Positions 1 through 10,097 of a stretch of DNA of 64,000 nt are shown here, in pieces. The stretch comes from Hymenopus coronatus (taxonomy: Eukaryota > Arthropoda > Insecta > Mantodea > Hymenopodidae). The notes under the pieces were generated by a model. That model was not told where the DNA came from, did not search any database, and saw nothing but the letters and a program-made list of their open reading frames with translations. The position numbers were made by a program, and so were the translations under genes. How positions within the stretch are numbered: the stretch's first letter is position 1; each line of letters begins with the position of its first letter. The stretch spans positions 91,422,827 to 91,486,826 of the forward strand of contig CM060892.1 in NCBI GenBank assembly GCA_030762935.1. The letters are read 5' to 3'.

Positions 1-1240
1 GTCGCTTCTACTATTTTCACGATCTGCTGTTTTTCGCCAACTAGCTAGCCTACACAGCGAAAATTTATCAAGGGATTATTGTTACACGAAACTGCTGTTT
101 TTTAATCTCCTTGTAATTGCAGTACTAGAAAAATAAATAAATATCCCTCTTTCGTGGTAGAGCTATCCAAGGTCTACACCAGCAAAGTTTTGAAACAATT
201 TGAAAGAAAACTTTATAAAAAGACCTGACGTAGTCAAAGCATTTTACATCTCATTATTTGTATATTGCTCTCAATATATAAAACATTCTATATATTATAC
301 CCAAATTCTCTTCTCTGTTACATTAGATTATTTTAATATATCTTCTGAAAATAATCTTTGTGAAGCATATTTTTCTCTCTTTTCTTTGTAATGGAATGGA
401 ACTTCACACAAATTACAAGCAGATTAGAGGAAACAGAATGCCTGGTCAGATATTTAAAATCTCTGTCACTGTAGAAGGGGCGAAGAAATTAAATACTCTT
501 TGTTGACATTATGAGAAGCACATATACGTATAATAAGATCACTTTAAAGTGTAAAAGCAAGAAAAGAAATAGCTTTGAAATAATTGATGCTATAAAACTC
601 GTTAGAGGAAATAAAGTGTTAATATTAAAGAGATTTAAATATTTATGGAGTATCCTTTTTTCTTTCTAAAAGTTAAGCATTTACACAAAAGTAATAAAAT
701 GTATTTCGATTGATGAGGATCTCGCATGTTGTTTCCAGAAAATTCAAGATATTTTATATTTAATTAAGTGTAAATGTCTGGAAGATACAATATGTGTTAC
801 GGTGTATTGTCACCAGTAGATCGCCAATCTGCAACCTGCCCCGAAAATGGCGGCGGTATAACCTCTTTGGTAGCAACCATGTATCATGTGCTACATTCAA
901 GATTTTTTTTCGTTGGAGTGGATTTGCGGTAGGAATTGTGCACTGTGGGTGCGCAATGACAGAATATCCTCGAGGAGTATGGTATTCAGTAACAAGACTA
1001 GTTCGTTGTATCTAGCCGCATTGTGACGGAAGAGCTTAGAGAATTCGAGTTGGCATTACTGGTGGTGAGCGCGACACTTTTCCGAGCACCTTTTTAAAAA
1101 CCTTTTGTAGCTGGTAGTTAGCTTGGCAAACTGTTCAAAATTTATGTCGAGCTCTCTCCTATAAGTAATATTCTGGCAAAGTGTGCTTCTTAATACGTTA
1201 ATGGGGCGTTGTTTAAATACTTATTCTATTACTGTAAATT
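1..1240. other. AT-rich non-coding DNA, no gene recognised
   Basis: The stretch is AT-rich with stop codons in all frames. A richer patch at about 790-1090 contains several CpGs but the short open frame there resembles no family I know. A weak resemblance to the middle of Rep-A (minus orientation) is seen near 730-765. I see no splice or promoter evidence for an exon. Confidence 0.5.
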
Positions 1241-1243
1241 GTG

Positions 1244-1537
1244 TTGTATTTTTTATCTTAAGAATTATGCTTTTAGTGTGTAAAACACTTACATATTTTG
1301 TATATTGTTTAAAGGATTATTGTAAATACAAAAGCAACAGTGGAAATTAATTTCTAGAATTCCTTATTCATTTATACGACCAAATAACAGTACAATAAAT
1401 AATGTATTTTTTTAGCTTTAAGAATTATGTTTTTAATGTGTAAAATATATACATATTTTGAGAATTATTTAAAACATTTTTAAATACAAATGCAAAAGAG
1501 GAAGGTAGTTTCTCGAATTCTATATTCATTTATACAC
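1244..1537. repeat. Tandem duplication, about 159-bp period
   Basis: Two diverged units, about 1244-1379 and 1403-1537, align at an offset of 158-160 bp. Shared anchors are AGAATTATG followed by a TTTTAGTGTG/TTTTAATGTG block, then ACATATTTTG, AAATACAAA, and TCTAGAATTC/TCTCGAATTC ending at CATTTATAC. The units are AT-rich and non-coding. A faint third start may follow at about 1545. Confidence 0.7.
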
Positions 1538-1706
1538 AAAACATTGTAAATAAAATGTTCTTAAATGTGTTATCCATTTATTTATTTTTAATATTACGGC
1601 AAAGAATTTTAGGTAAGAATTTTGTTAGTACTACCTTATAATTAATGCACAGAAATGTAACCTTTAAAAAATAAAACATTCTATGACATATATATATATA
1701 TAACAA

Positions 1707-1991
1707 CAGTTTTTAGCCGTTTTTGAGAAAATTAAAGAATTAGTTCTTTCACTTTTATTTAATATTTGAAGCGAATTTCACACAAATCAGTAAATGCGCG
1801 TCTTGCCAAGATCACGACGGGTGGTATGTCTCCTTTCAGCTGTGATAACCAAATTTCTTAGCCATCTTGGAGAAAATTATTTAATTCCTTCACTTTATGT
1901 AATACATGGAAAAGCAAATTTCACGAAATTCAATAAAAGCTGTTTTGGCGGTTCAGGACGGGTGGTAACTCTTCTTTCGCTTTGACAACAA
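1707..1991. repeat. Tandem duplication, about 143-bp period
   Basis: Units about 1707-1849 and 1852-1991 share, in order, TTAGCC, GAGAAAATTA, TTCTTTCACTTT/CCTTCACTTTA, GCAAATTTCAC or GCGAATTTCAC, GACGGGTGGTA and a CTCC/CTTC-TTTC-GCT block. The offset falls from 145 to 141 bp, so a few indels separate them. It lies only 170 bp after the preceding duplication but is unrelated in sequence. Confidence 0.7.
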
Positions 1992-2992
1992 ATGCCTGTC
2001 ATTTGACTTTGGTATGGTACCGAGGAAACTGGGAATGTACATGACTGTTCCTCGCAATAGGAACATTCTCCCTAACAGGGTACCCAGATCAACATAAGGG
2101 ATTCAAGGAACGTCTGCGACATCTAAACCGTAGAGCATATTCTCTTCCAGAATTAACTACGGTTGTCCTTTGAGTTAAGTAGAGAGAGGAACTTTGCTCA
2201 TTGCTTTGGAGAATCCCCTACTGTTCCCATCCCGACCAACTGCGCGGGAAGTAAAATCAAATAAATGCCACAGTGCTGTGGCGTATACAACAATTTACGT
2301 TTGAAATGCATATAGATTAATACACCTATTCTATCTTCATAGTTGCCTTTTGCATTAGTATTTGTATTTCGTATATGAACATGTACATATTTTCATAGCT
2401 TTGGTTTGAATTGGTAGTTATAAGATAAATAACATCAAAAACTAATATTTATTAGAGTACTATGATCATAGCAACGTAACCACTTTGTAACGCTAGCAGA
2501 ATAAGAATTTGTAACATAAAACGTTCACGTTTATAGCAGTGAATATGACGAGATATTTTGTTAATTAAACGGGCTTTCGAACACAGAGAGAAACTTTCTT
2601 CTCCTTGGAAACTATCGTACCTACTTACTGTATGACTTATAAAATGACTTCGTCGCAAACTATAACATTACTCCGCCACTTTCTCTGAATAAGCAACATT
2701 TCTCCTAATCAGGCATAAACGTGCATGCACGGAGCAAACAAAATCAAGCGAGTTGTGACGCCTGATCTAGAATCAAGTATACCAGAAATAGAAATTAAGT
2801 AATGCAAGATATTCCTTTTTTTCAGTCCTGAGTAGCCGTATAAGCTATTACAGGTCTATAAGTTGTATACATAATGGATTTAGGACCACGGGTTTAATTA
2901 GCAATCTATACCTTCTTGTAATACCTATTTCTGCTTTCATAACCCGATAATAATGTTACCACGTTTCAGTCATTAGTAATAAGATTAAAATA
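1992..2992. other. No feature recognised
   Basis: Mixed-composition DNA. The 2000-2250 part is less AT-rich and holds a short perfect hairpin (GTTCCT/AGGAAC at 2045-2062). The rest is AT-rich with no coding support. Confidence 0.4.
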
Positions 2993-3626
2993 TCTGATGT
3001 GTTCCATTCTCTAGCTGTTCCGCAAACAAACTTTTCTTAAAAAAGATAATTCGTTTATCTACATCATGCTAATCGAGATAAAAATGAATAGAATAGGTCT
3101 TATTACGTGCTTCTTTGCAAGTAGAAGAAAAACATGCCAATACACTAGGCTAAAGCAATACTCAAGTCTCCTAAAAGTCGGTCGATATGTGAAACCGTTG
3201 ACAAACCGTTCTCTTTGCTTTGAGTAAAGAAATGAGAGATGGAAAGAAAGATCACTTGCCGTTTGGGAAAAGTTTAAGCAGATTAAAATTGAAACCAATA
3301 ACACGGAATATTTTGGAAACGGTTAGCTCTACAAAAGAGAAAAAGGGTATATGACATAAATTTTGAGTTTTAACGGGATCTGCATGTTTTTCCTAATATT
3401 TTGTTGTCTTTCTCTTACGGTTTACCAGTAATACAAAAGTTATACAGAAGTCCTTCAGAACAAAGAGGTCTTCAGAGGTCAATCCAGGAAAATTCAGGCC
3501 ATTTTGTTATTCGGAGGATCCTAAAATATGTATTTCCGGTGAAATATTGGTATCGAAATTTTGGGTGGAATACAATACCTTCTCTCTCTACCATATACAT
3601 GTACACACGTACTATAGAAAGTGAAA
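2993..3626 (-). mobile_element. Rep-A copy, internally deleted
   Basis: End B appears as TCTGATGTGTTCC at 2993. The body then runs through the CATGCTAATCGAGAT block (about 3064), AACCAATAACA (about 3293) and the CTTACGGTTTACCAG block (about 3413). At about 3495-3510 it jumps to the end-A segment (TTTCCGGTGAAATATTGGTA), so the middle including the microsatellite is missing. It closes at a decayed end-A hairpin near 3590-3626. Confidence 0.75.
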
Positions 3627-3754
3627 TGGTTCGTGGGAGCAAAATCAGATCATATGCGTTCAGAGATTTCGCAGAGATTGACTATTTCTATTTTTGGAGG
3701 AGTTTAAAAGTGATATGAAAATTGTGAGAAAAGTCTACATAGAATGTCTTAGAC

Positions 3755-4320
3755 TATTTTCACGGCCGGTGTCGTTATGTATAAAAACTATTTTTCGTGC
3801 TGTTGTGCCGTGGTCGTAGGTTAAAATGCGAACCATACGTTTCGCAGACTTCTACGGTCATCATTTTCTGGTGGTCACTGTAGGTGGTAATGCAAACCAG
3901 GAAAGGAATGCTGGTTATTTATTCGCTCTATTTAGAGGGACGGGTGGGGAGGTTAAATGGGTGATAGGCAATGCAAAGATGAGTCCAGCCAGCGAGTGAA
4001 GGTCAACCAGCTGTTTGTTTACTAATACCAGTTTCCAGGTTTTACTTATAAGTATCCGCCGTATTTGTTTAAATTGTTCGGATGTTGTTCTACTTCAATA
4101 GCTTCTCTCCTGAGGAGATTGAAATATCCTTTTGTTTTCTCCAGCACCTTAGTATCTAGAAATTTGATTCTATGGTTCTATGTAAATTCGTGTTCCGCAA
4201 GTGTTGAATGTTCTGGCTGCATTAGGTGGACATGACGATGTTCTGTTACACGTTTTTTAATAGACCATCCGGTCACGCCAACATATGCCTTGCCAGTCTC
4301 ACATGATATATTCTAGATCC
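3755..4320 (-). mobile_element. Penelope-like element: GIY-YIG domain and 3' end
   Basis: On the minus strand, 4318 to about 4046 reads as a decayed GIY-YIG endonuclease domain of the Penelope type. Visible pieces are SCETGKAYVG (the YIG half), SIKKRVTEH with its conserved Arg and His, and REAIEVEQHPNNLN with the conserved Glu. One in-frame stop follows the AEHEF segment. PLEs are reverse-transcriptase retroelements whose C-terminal nuclease nicks target DNA. Downstream on the same strand, 3900-3755 matches the 3'-UTR of the two snap-back copies elsewhere in this window: a GCCGTGGT block on the plus strand, then CACGGCCGGTGTC at the end. The element is 5'-truncated or split, because its upstream linker lies beyond the insertion at 4321-5331. 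Confidence 0.75.
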
Positions 4321-5331
4321 TGTGGCGGGAACTGGTGGACGTACCTGGTGGAGCTGGGCTGCGCAGCGACGACTGGTCCTCTCTCCGGCGTTGCAGCTGG
4401 TTAAGTCGATTCTCGATGCTCCTCGGCTATTGGTGGACTCAGCGACGAGCAATTGAGACCTATTTACATCTAGCTTTGGTATTTAGCTACGGTGATCTCC
4501 AGGGAGTGGTACGGGAATTAACTTAAATGACGTCGGCACTTTTCGTTCAATCAAGATTTATTTCTCTTTTTCAAGCGTTCCCGAGAATGTTCCTGGCGCG
4601 ATTGAGTTTCATAATTTCCCTCGAGCAAGGGCGTAACGCGCATGAAGGTAACTAAACTTTACGCGGCGGCGAGTGCAACTGTTACGTGCAGAATAATTAG
4701 ACATTTTGTATTTCCGCCGTGGCTTCCTTACGCGTGACATTTATTTCAACTGTGTGAATCACTTTAATAACTTTACTATATTTACGAGGGTTCTTGTTTC
4801 GAGCATCACAGATTCTACGTGTAATTACATTCCGACAGCCTCAATCACTATAATAACTCTGCTAATTCGCGCATACTTCTTGTTTTGGGTGTCGCAGATT
4901 CCCCTTGGAGTTACATCTCAACTGCGTGAAAATTGCGGCGAATACTCTTATATTTATAGCAAATCTTACCCACGCCAAAACCCTCAACTCGTAATCTCAT
5001 TGGGCCACTTTTGGCGCCGAAAGTGGCTTGGGGTGCGCTTCTGCCGTGACGTGATTAATTCTAATTGGTCAATGCGTCTTTCACGAAATTCTTGACCTAG
5101 ATTTCCTCGTGGCTCCCCGGTTTATATGTCGCCTTCGCTTTCTCTTGCGGAGACGTGACCACACAATAGCGTCTTTCCCCTCTTGCAATATACAAAGAAC
5201 TGGCATAAACAACTGAATTCGTCGCTTGAGAACTTTCGGGTTGAAGTTTGAAACACTTCGAGAACAATCTCCCTGAACATCCAATATACAATAAATGCAT
5301 GATATCTTACTAATTAACCTAATCAATTACA
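4321..5331 (+). mobile_element. Putative solo LTR inserted in the Penelope-like element
   Basis: This CpG-richer block separates two parts of one PLE that should be contiguous. It begins TGTGGCGGGAAC and ends AATTACA, the TG...CA ends usual for LTRs. It holds an 86-bp tandem array (4746 onward) where enhancer repeats of a U3 would lie, a TATA-like TTTATAT at about 5119, and an AATAAA at about 5289. Flanking pentamers are GATCC and GATAT, so a TSD is at best degenerate. Alternative boundaries at repeated TATTC (4309-4313 and 5349-5353) are also possible. No internal retroviral-type coding is present. LTR identity is inference. Confidence 0.45.
4746..4975. repeat. 86-bp period tandem repeat
   Basis: Units start at 4746, 4832 and 4918. 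Unit 1 and 2 share AATCACT-TAATAACT, a TTCTTGTTT block and CACAGATT/CGCAGATT at exactly 86-bp spacing. The third unit returns to TCAACTGCGTGAA, matching TCAACTGTGTGAA 172 bp earlier, then decays. The array sits inside the putative LTR. Confidence 0.65.
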
Positions 5332-5339
5332 GATATTGG

Positions 5340-5575
5340 TTATGTGCTTATTCACCTGGGCGATAATCCGTCTCAATCCCCAGTGGGTCCCTCAGATCTT
5401 TTACTACATATTACCTATATTGCTTGTCGGCGTAAATACAGTTATGATGCCCTTCTTCTTTAACAGCCGAACAACGTGATGACGTCTTCCACATATGGTA
5501 GAAACTCCTTTGTCTGTTCCTTGGGGTCCGGTACATTTGCGTGCCGAGGTCTAATGGCACCTTGGCGTGTCTATA
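5340..5575 (-). mobile_element. Penelope-like element: linker upstream of GIY-YIG
   Basis: Minus-strand translation gives FLPYVED in one frame, then RLLKKKGIITVFTPTSNI, then VKDLRDPLGIETDYRPG in a shifted frame. This order (LPY, a basic LKK, then T-F-P, KD-lg, PG) matches the region between reverse transcriptase and the GIY-YIG domain of Penelope proteins. The fragment is broken by stops and frameshifts. It ends exactly where the GIY-YIG piece at 4318 should continue, so both are read as one element split by the block in between. Confidence 0.5.
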
Positions 5576-5820
5576 TCTAAAAAGAGACTATAATAATTAG
5601 AATTTCAAGAAAATTGCTGTTTCATTCTTTAACACGTTTACCTGTTGGACGTTCTCATAAGGTAGGTAATGTGCCGCAGAACAAAATTTGCCCATCAAAT
5701 GATTGATTTATTTTCGTAGGAGTACTGCTGTGAGAATCAGTGTCATTATCTTTTGTAACATTAATATGAGCTCAATGGATGCATTCTGTTCTACAGGGAA
5801 ATCTCACAAGACATTGTATA

Positions 5821-6094
5821 TCTCCTCTGTGGTCTGGCAGCAGCATTTAAGCCCGCGGTTCCCAAGATCGCGGGTTGGATTTGATGTTTACCTTCGGGCG
5901 TAAAGTGCTTTGCATGGCTTCCTTTGGAAGGGAAGCAAAACCGGAGGTTCTGTGTTCCAGATTTACGGCTCGTAAAATAACCTAAAGCCTGATAAAAGAG
6001 ACATTGAAGAAAATTAAGCAGTCTTTTACGCCCAATATAGAATAGCACACTGGGAACCTAGCGTCCATAAATAAACTTCAATTTAATTTTACAT
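5821..6094 (+). mobile_element. SINE2 copy, diverged head
   Basis: The body matches the SINE2 at 13308-13607: TTCGGGCGTAAAGTGCTT, GGCTTCCTTTGGAAGGGAAG, ATTTACGGC-CGTAAAA-AACCT, AGCCTGATAA, CGCCCAATATAGAAT, GCGTCCATAAATAA. The tRNA-like head (5821-5885) is heavily mutated, with GCGGGTTGGAT in place of the B box. Flanks ACATTGTATA and ACATGGTGTT may be a decayed TSD. Confidence 0.75.
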
Positions 6095-6289
6095 GGTGTT
6101 GTAACAGAAACTCTTTTCTTATCCAAAACCAACTGTTTATTTTACTACAAACTGATTACAATCTGCTCATAATATATAACTGTTTTCTCAAGACTTCTAG
6201 CACACAGTTTCTTTTTGACGTTTACTAAGACGACAATACTGTTCGCTTACTGTGGCATGATATCCATTCACGCTAAAAGTTGAGCGCTG

Positions 6290-7295
6290 GAAAGGGATTC
6301 GTTGCCCTTTTTATATCCGTTGTTTATGATCGTGACCGGAAATTTCCAGAAGCGCCCGCAAGTGCAGTACCACCACAACTGTTAGAAACAAGCCCAGGCT
6401 TAACAATGCGCGGTTTCGACGTCAAAGAACCCTCCCACAGATACGCGTCCACTCGCATAAGTGTAACAATCATAGCTGCGAAAACTAAAGAACTTGCCAC
6501 AGGGACAGGTATAACAGTGGATGAGAATAATCAAATATGCCCAGATCCATTTCTTGGAGACTAAACAAGAAGAATTGTTGGATCATTGTCACATAACGGT
6601 CTAATTCACGGTAACAGCACGACAGTTTTCTTGAAAAAAGAATTGTCCAATGATCCCTATTCTTGATTTGGTACACCATACCGTGACACACGGCCGCGCC
6701 GTGGTCGAGTGGTTAGACTACTCGCCTCTCACCTAGACGGCCGGGGTTCGATCCCAAGCGACCGCATGTGAGATTTGTGGTGGACAAAGCGGCGCTGGGG
6801 CGGGTTTTCTCCGGGTACTCCGGTTTCCCCCGCCATCGCATTCCACCGGTACTCCATCATCATTCATGTATCATCAGTGTCACCGCCTGCGGTGCCATAA
6901 GTAGTTAAAGCGGGCGTTAAACACTACCAAAAATACCGTGACACGATCCAAATGAATGAGACTCTCATAACGTCTTTTTGGGGGGGGGATTTATTGCATT
7001 CAGTATCGCATGTTTTTTGTTTTTTTGTTTTTGTTTTCTTCACAAAGCCATTGAGGTGAAAATGAGCCTCGTCAGAGAAGAACACAATGTGTGATTCGGC
7101 ACATCTTCAGGTGTTGTAACGTCTTCGGCGGACCTTTCCACTATCGTGTCTCTAAAGATATCCACTCACATTAAAACATATTTTCGATCAGGAACACGAC
7201 CTCGTGGAAGAATATCAAAGCAACGACGAAAGGCACTTTGCACTGCAATCACTGACTGCCTCAACCAAAACATATTTGCGACTGAGACGGGTAGG
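6290..7295 (-). mobile_element. DUF4817-type Tc1/mariner transposon remnant
   Basis: Minus strand. 7262-7169 encodes RQSVIAVQSAFRRCF then RGRVPDRKYVLM, the N-terminal helix-turn-helix found in insect Tc1/mariner-like transposases annotated with DUF4817. After an internal deletion, about 7115-7050 gives HIVFFSDEAHFHLNGFV, holding the first catalytic Asp region. After the SINE1 insertion (6690-6932) the reading continues with VWCTKSRIGIIGQFFFQENC and DRYVTMIQQFF, the next part of the same family. Further on, similarity fades and the C-terminal catalytic Asp is not recognisable. Several stops and frameshifts make it dead. It abuts a Rep-A end at about 7356. Confidence 0.65.
6690..6932 (+). mobile_element. 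SINE1, full length with 12-bp TSD
   Basis: A 243-bp tRNA-derived SINE. A box GTGGTCGAGTGG (about 6711) and B box GGGGTTCGATCCC (about 6743) are intact. The body carries TTCTCCGGGTACTCCGG and CCGCCATCGCATTCCACCGG. It ends GCGGGCGTTAAACACTACC plus a short A run. Both flanks are ATACCGTGACAC (6678-6689 and 6933-6944). It is inserted in the transposon remnant on the opposite strand. Confidence 0.92.
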
Positions 7296-7355
7296 AATCC
7301 AAATATCCCACTTTGCCCCTTCCATTGAACCCCCTCCCCCAATCCCTCCCCAATA

Positions 7356-7795
7356 ACTCTACTGCAACATGTTCTGTTTGTATGCACATAGTAGAGAAGG
7401 TATGGCATTCCACACAAACATTTCATATCAAAATTTTAACGGAAATGAGGCGCTGTGAACCTCTGAATAAAAATAAAAAAAAAAAAAAAAGAATTGTAAA
7501 GGATCCGCGCGCTCACGCGCGTGTATATCGATGTGACTGTGTGGACTGCATAACTCAAAAACGAGAAGTCAGGCAGTTAAGTTTAATATCGTCCAGGATG
7601 CGACACAAAAATTTTCAGGAGAACCCACACCGCTATCATTTATATGGAAAATGTTTCGAAATTTTCGCTTTGCTCAAAAATGGCACTAAGGACAATGATT
7701 AAAATGCACATATTATACATATTTACATGACAAATATACTGGATACATATATACATATCTTGGGAACTACCACTTAAGCTCCCTTCACTTTGAAA
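7356..7795 (+). mobile_element. Rep-A copy, 3' part missing
   Basis: Starts with decayed end A (GTAGAGAAGGTAT at about 7391). It has the short GCGCGCTCACGCGCGTGT microsatellite position (7506-7523), GGATGCGACAC (about 7597) and TTTACATGACAAATA (about 7720). Similarity stops near 7795. Confidence 0.7.
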
Positions 7796-7984
7796 ATAGC
7801 AATAAAAATCCAAGCTTTCGACCAACCCTGACGAAGACTACAGAGTTGAGATGTTCAAAAGGTTGTATTTGTAAGGCTCAAATTTAACTAGCCCGTTATC
7901 TTGTGAAATCATTATTAAGTTAAAATTTTGTCTAATGGGAGTTTGTTATTTCCTTTCACTTCACGGGATAACCAACATCGAGAA

Positions 7985-8410
7985 AGCTTCAAGTCCTTAA
8001 ACTTTAAGTATTTTAAACTCGAAATAAATAACAACAAATATATCAGAAATGGTTAACTCCACAAAAAATACCGCATACATTTTTTGTAATAAGTTTTTGT
8101 CTGTTTCTAACGTCTTGCCAATTAAGTACAAGACATGTAGAATGAAGAGACCTCCATAAGCTATTTCCGGAGAATTCTAGATATAAATTTTATTTGTCTG
8201 GTAAATATCTTAATATATGCCATCTTAATAAAGATCTTATGGGGCATATTTGATAAACTCATTATTTTCGAATTCATTTTAAATTGTAGAGTTCTTGGAA
8301 CATTTAACGACTTTGTTTTGAGTTATGTTGTTCATACACGCATACACAGCATTATTCTAAAAATACTTCTTTTTTGATACCATGTACTGTGTAGAGGAAG
8401 TAAAAATAAA
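7985..8410 (-). mobile_element. Rep-A copy, fragmentary
   Basis: Recognised by TCAGAAATGGTTAACTCCAC (about 8044), ACATTTTTTGTAATAAGTTTT (about 8079), TTTTATTTGTCTGGTAAATA (about 8187) and an end-A like GTAGAGGAAGTAAAA (about 8391). The segment between about 8260 and 8380 is not alignable by eye. Confidence 0.6.
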
Positions 8411-8589
8411 ACTCATCATGCATGCCAAGATTAACCATTTGAATAACTAATATTTTATATACGTAATTTGTATGATATTAACATTGCTATGCATTTCATC
8501 TACTTGTATTTGTGTTGCTTTTATGATAACACACAAATGCAATATATAATATAACATAACGTAACTTAATATAATATATGGTACTTCCT

Positions 8590-8968
8590 GTATCTCCTAA
8601 GCGCAGTAAAGAGTATCTTTGCGATGTTTCCATGACCGGATTTAAATTTCTAGTTCATGAGTTTGCCACTATGCCCCATGGTGACGATGGCCCAGTTCGT
8701 CGCCCACAGATGGCAATATAAGACGAAATCATGGCTTTCGTACGCAAAATTGCGGAAAAGTTTGCTCTGTGACCTTCCTTTTTCAAGATATAGGTTTTTT
8801 TTACGTTGAAATAAATATTATGCGTGACCACCAGCTTTACTTACCCTCTAAAAGAAGCCATTTTAGGATTCTTGGGTCCGAAAAAATCCAGCACCCTCCG
8901 TCGCATTTGAACTTGAAATCTTGAGTTATAGACCCTAGTATGATAACCACTACATCGCGGAGGGCCAC
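8590..8968 (-). mobile_element. SINE2 variant with alternative tail (SINE2b)
   Basis: The minus-strand 5' end reads GGCCCTCCGCGATGTAGTGG, a decayed tRNA-like A box, and continues through the TTTTTTCGG and GGCTTCT-AGTAAAGCTGGT segments of SINE2. Beyond about 8820 the tail is not SINE2 but matches the tail of the copy at 16235-16545: the TTCATGAGTTTGC/TTCGTGAGTTCGC and CTGTA-CTCCTAAG anchors. Confidence 0.65.
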
Positions 8969-8969
8969 A

Positions 8970-9758
8970 ATAATATATAATATATAACATATCTAATAAA
9001 TATATTATACATAAACAAAGAGAAAACAACACTACGCTTACACCGAGGAGTATTTAAAGCTCTAGCGATAAAATAGAACCAGATATAGAACATGGGAGTT
9101 CAGAAAGGGAAAACAATTAGGAACTGGGAAATTAACCATTCTTGGAACAGGTAATGAGCGTAAAATGGTATTAAAGGGAAAAGATGGAAGGAATAAAATG
9201 ACTTGTTTTATTTTTGTGATTCTAGAGAGAAACCCTCACTATTCATTGTGCCTTTGCAAATTATTTCTCATTACCTCATACTCATCTGATCATCCGCGCA
9301 TGAAACTGTTTCAGTAACGCCGATTTAAATTCTCTTATTTGCACAGCGTTTCTGCTTTCATACAAAGGATTCTGAATATTAAATCCTGAAATACTTCTTT
9401 CTCTCTGAGGTAGCCTCAATCTCTTACCTTACGTTCATGCTAATTATAGTACTTACAGCAATTTTATTAAGGGTCCTTTTTCATTCTTAGAATTTCTTAG
9501 ATGTTTAACCTGTATAGAGACGTTTAATTTCAGTTACATTCATATTATTTGGGAGAGCGTGATGTTAGTTTACTAACTAGCATATTATCTTCTCAAGACA
9601 TTTATTCAGCAACTATCGTCAGCAAAAGACTGTCAAATGTTTACGCTTGTTAATTCAAAATACGGTGCATCGAAGTTAAAGACCGCTTCTGAATTTGTTT
9701 AGCTAACATGCTCTCACTATGGTGCACCCCGCTCAGAAGCTGAAAGAAGGACACCATC
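8970..9758. other. No feature recognised
   Basis: AT-rich unique-looking sequence with no coding or repeat signal I can support. Confidence 0.4.
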
Positions 9759-9770
9759 ATCTAAATTTGA

Positions 9771-9998
9771 GGGGCCGCGCCGTGGCCGTCACCTAGACGG
9801 CCGGGGTTCGATCCCAAGCGACCGCACGTGAGATTTGTGATGGACAAAGCGGCGCTGGAGCGGGTTTTCTCCGGGTACTCCGGTTTCCCCCGCCATCGCA
9901 TTCCACCGGTGCTCCATCATCATTCATGTATCATCAGTGTCACCGCCTGCGGTGCCATTAGTAGTTAAAGCGGGCGTTAAACACTACCCCAAAAAAAA
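9771..9998 (+). mobile_element. SINE1 lacking the A box, 12-bp TSD
   Basis: Nearly identical to the copy at 6690, but about 23 bp covering the A box are absent: GCCGTGGCC joins directly to GTCACCTAGACGG. The B box is intact. The tail ends in nine A residues. Flanks are perfect ATCTAAATTTGA (9759-9770 and 9999-10010), so the insertion itself is undamaged. Confidence 0.9.
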
Positions 9999-10097
9999 AT
10001 CTAAATTTGATAGTCCGTTTTCTGATTGTATGGACTACCTAACCTGAAATTATTGTATGTATGGAACTAGAAATAGAACCTCTTAAAATAAAATCTG

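Noticed and set aside
4706..5095. 129-codon open frame
   Set aside because: It runs across the 86-bp tandem array in the putative LTR; there is no domain.
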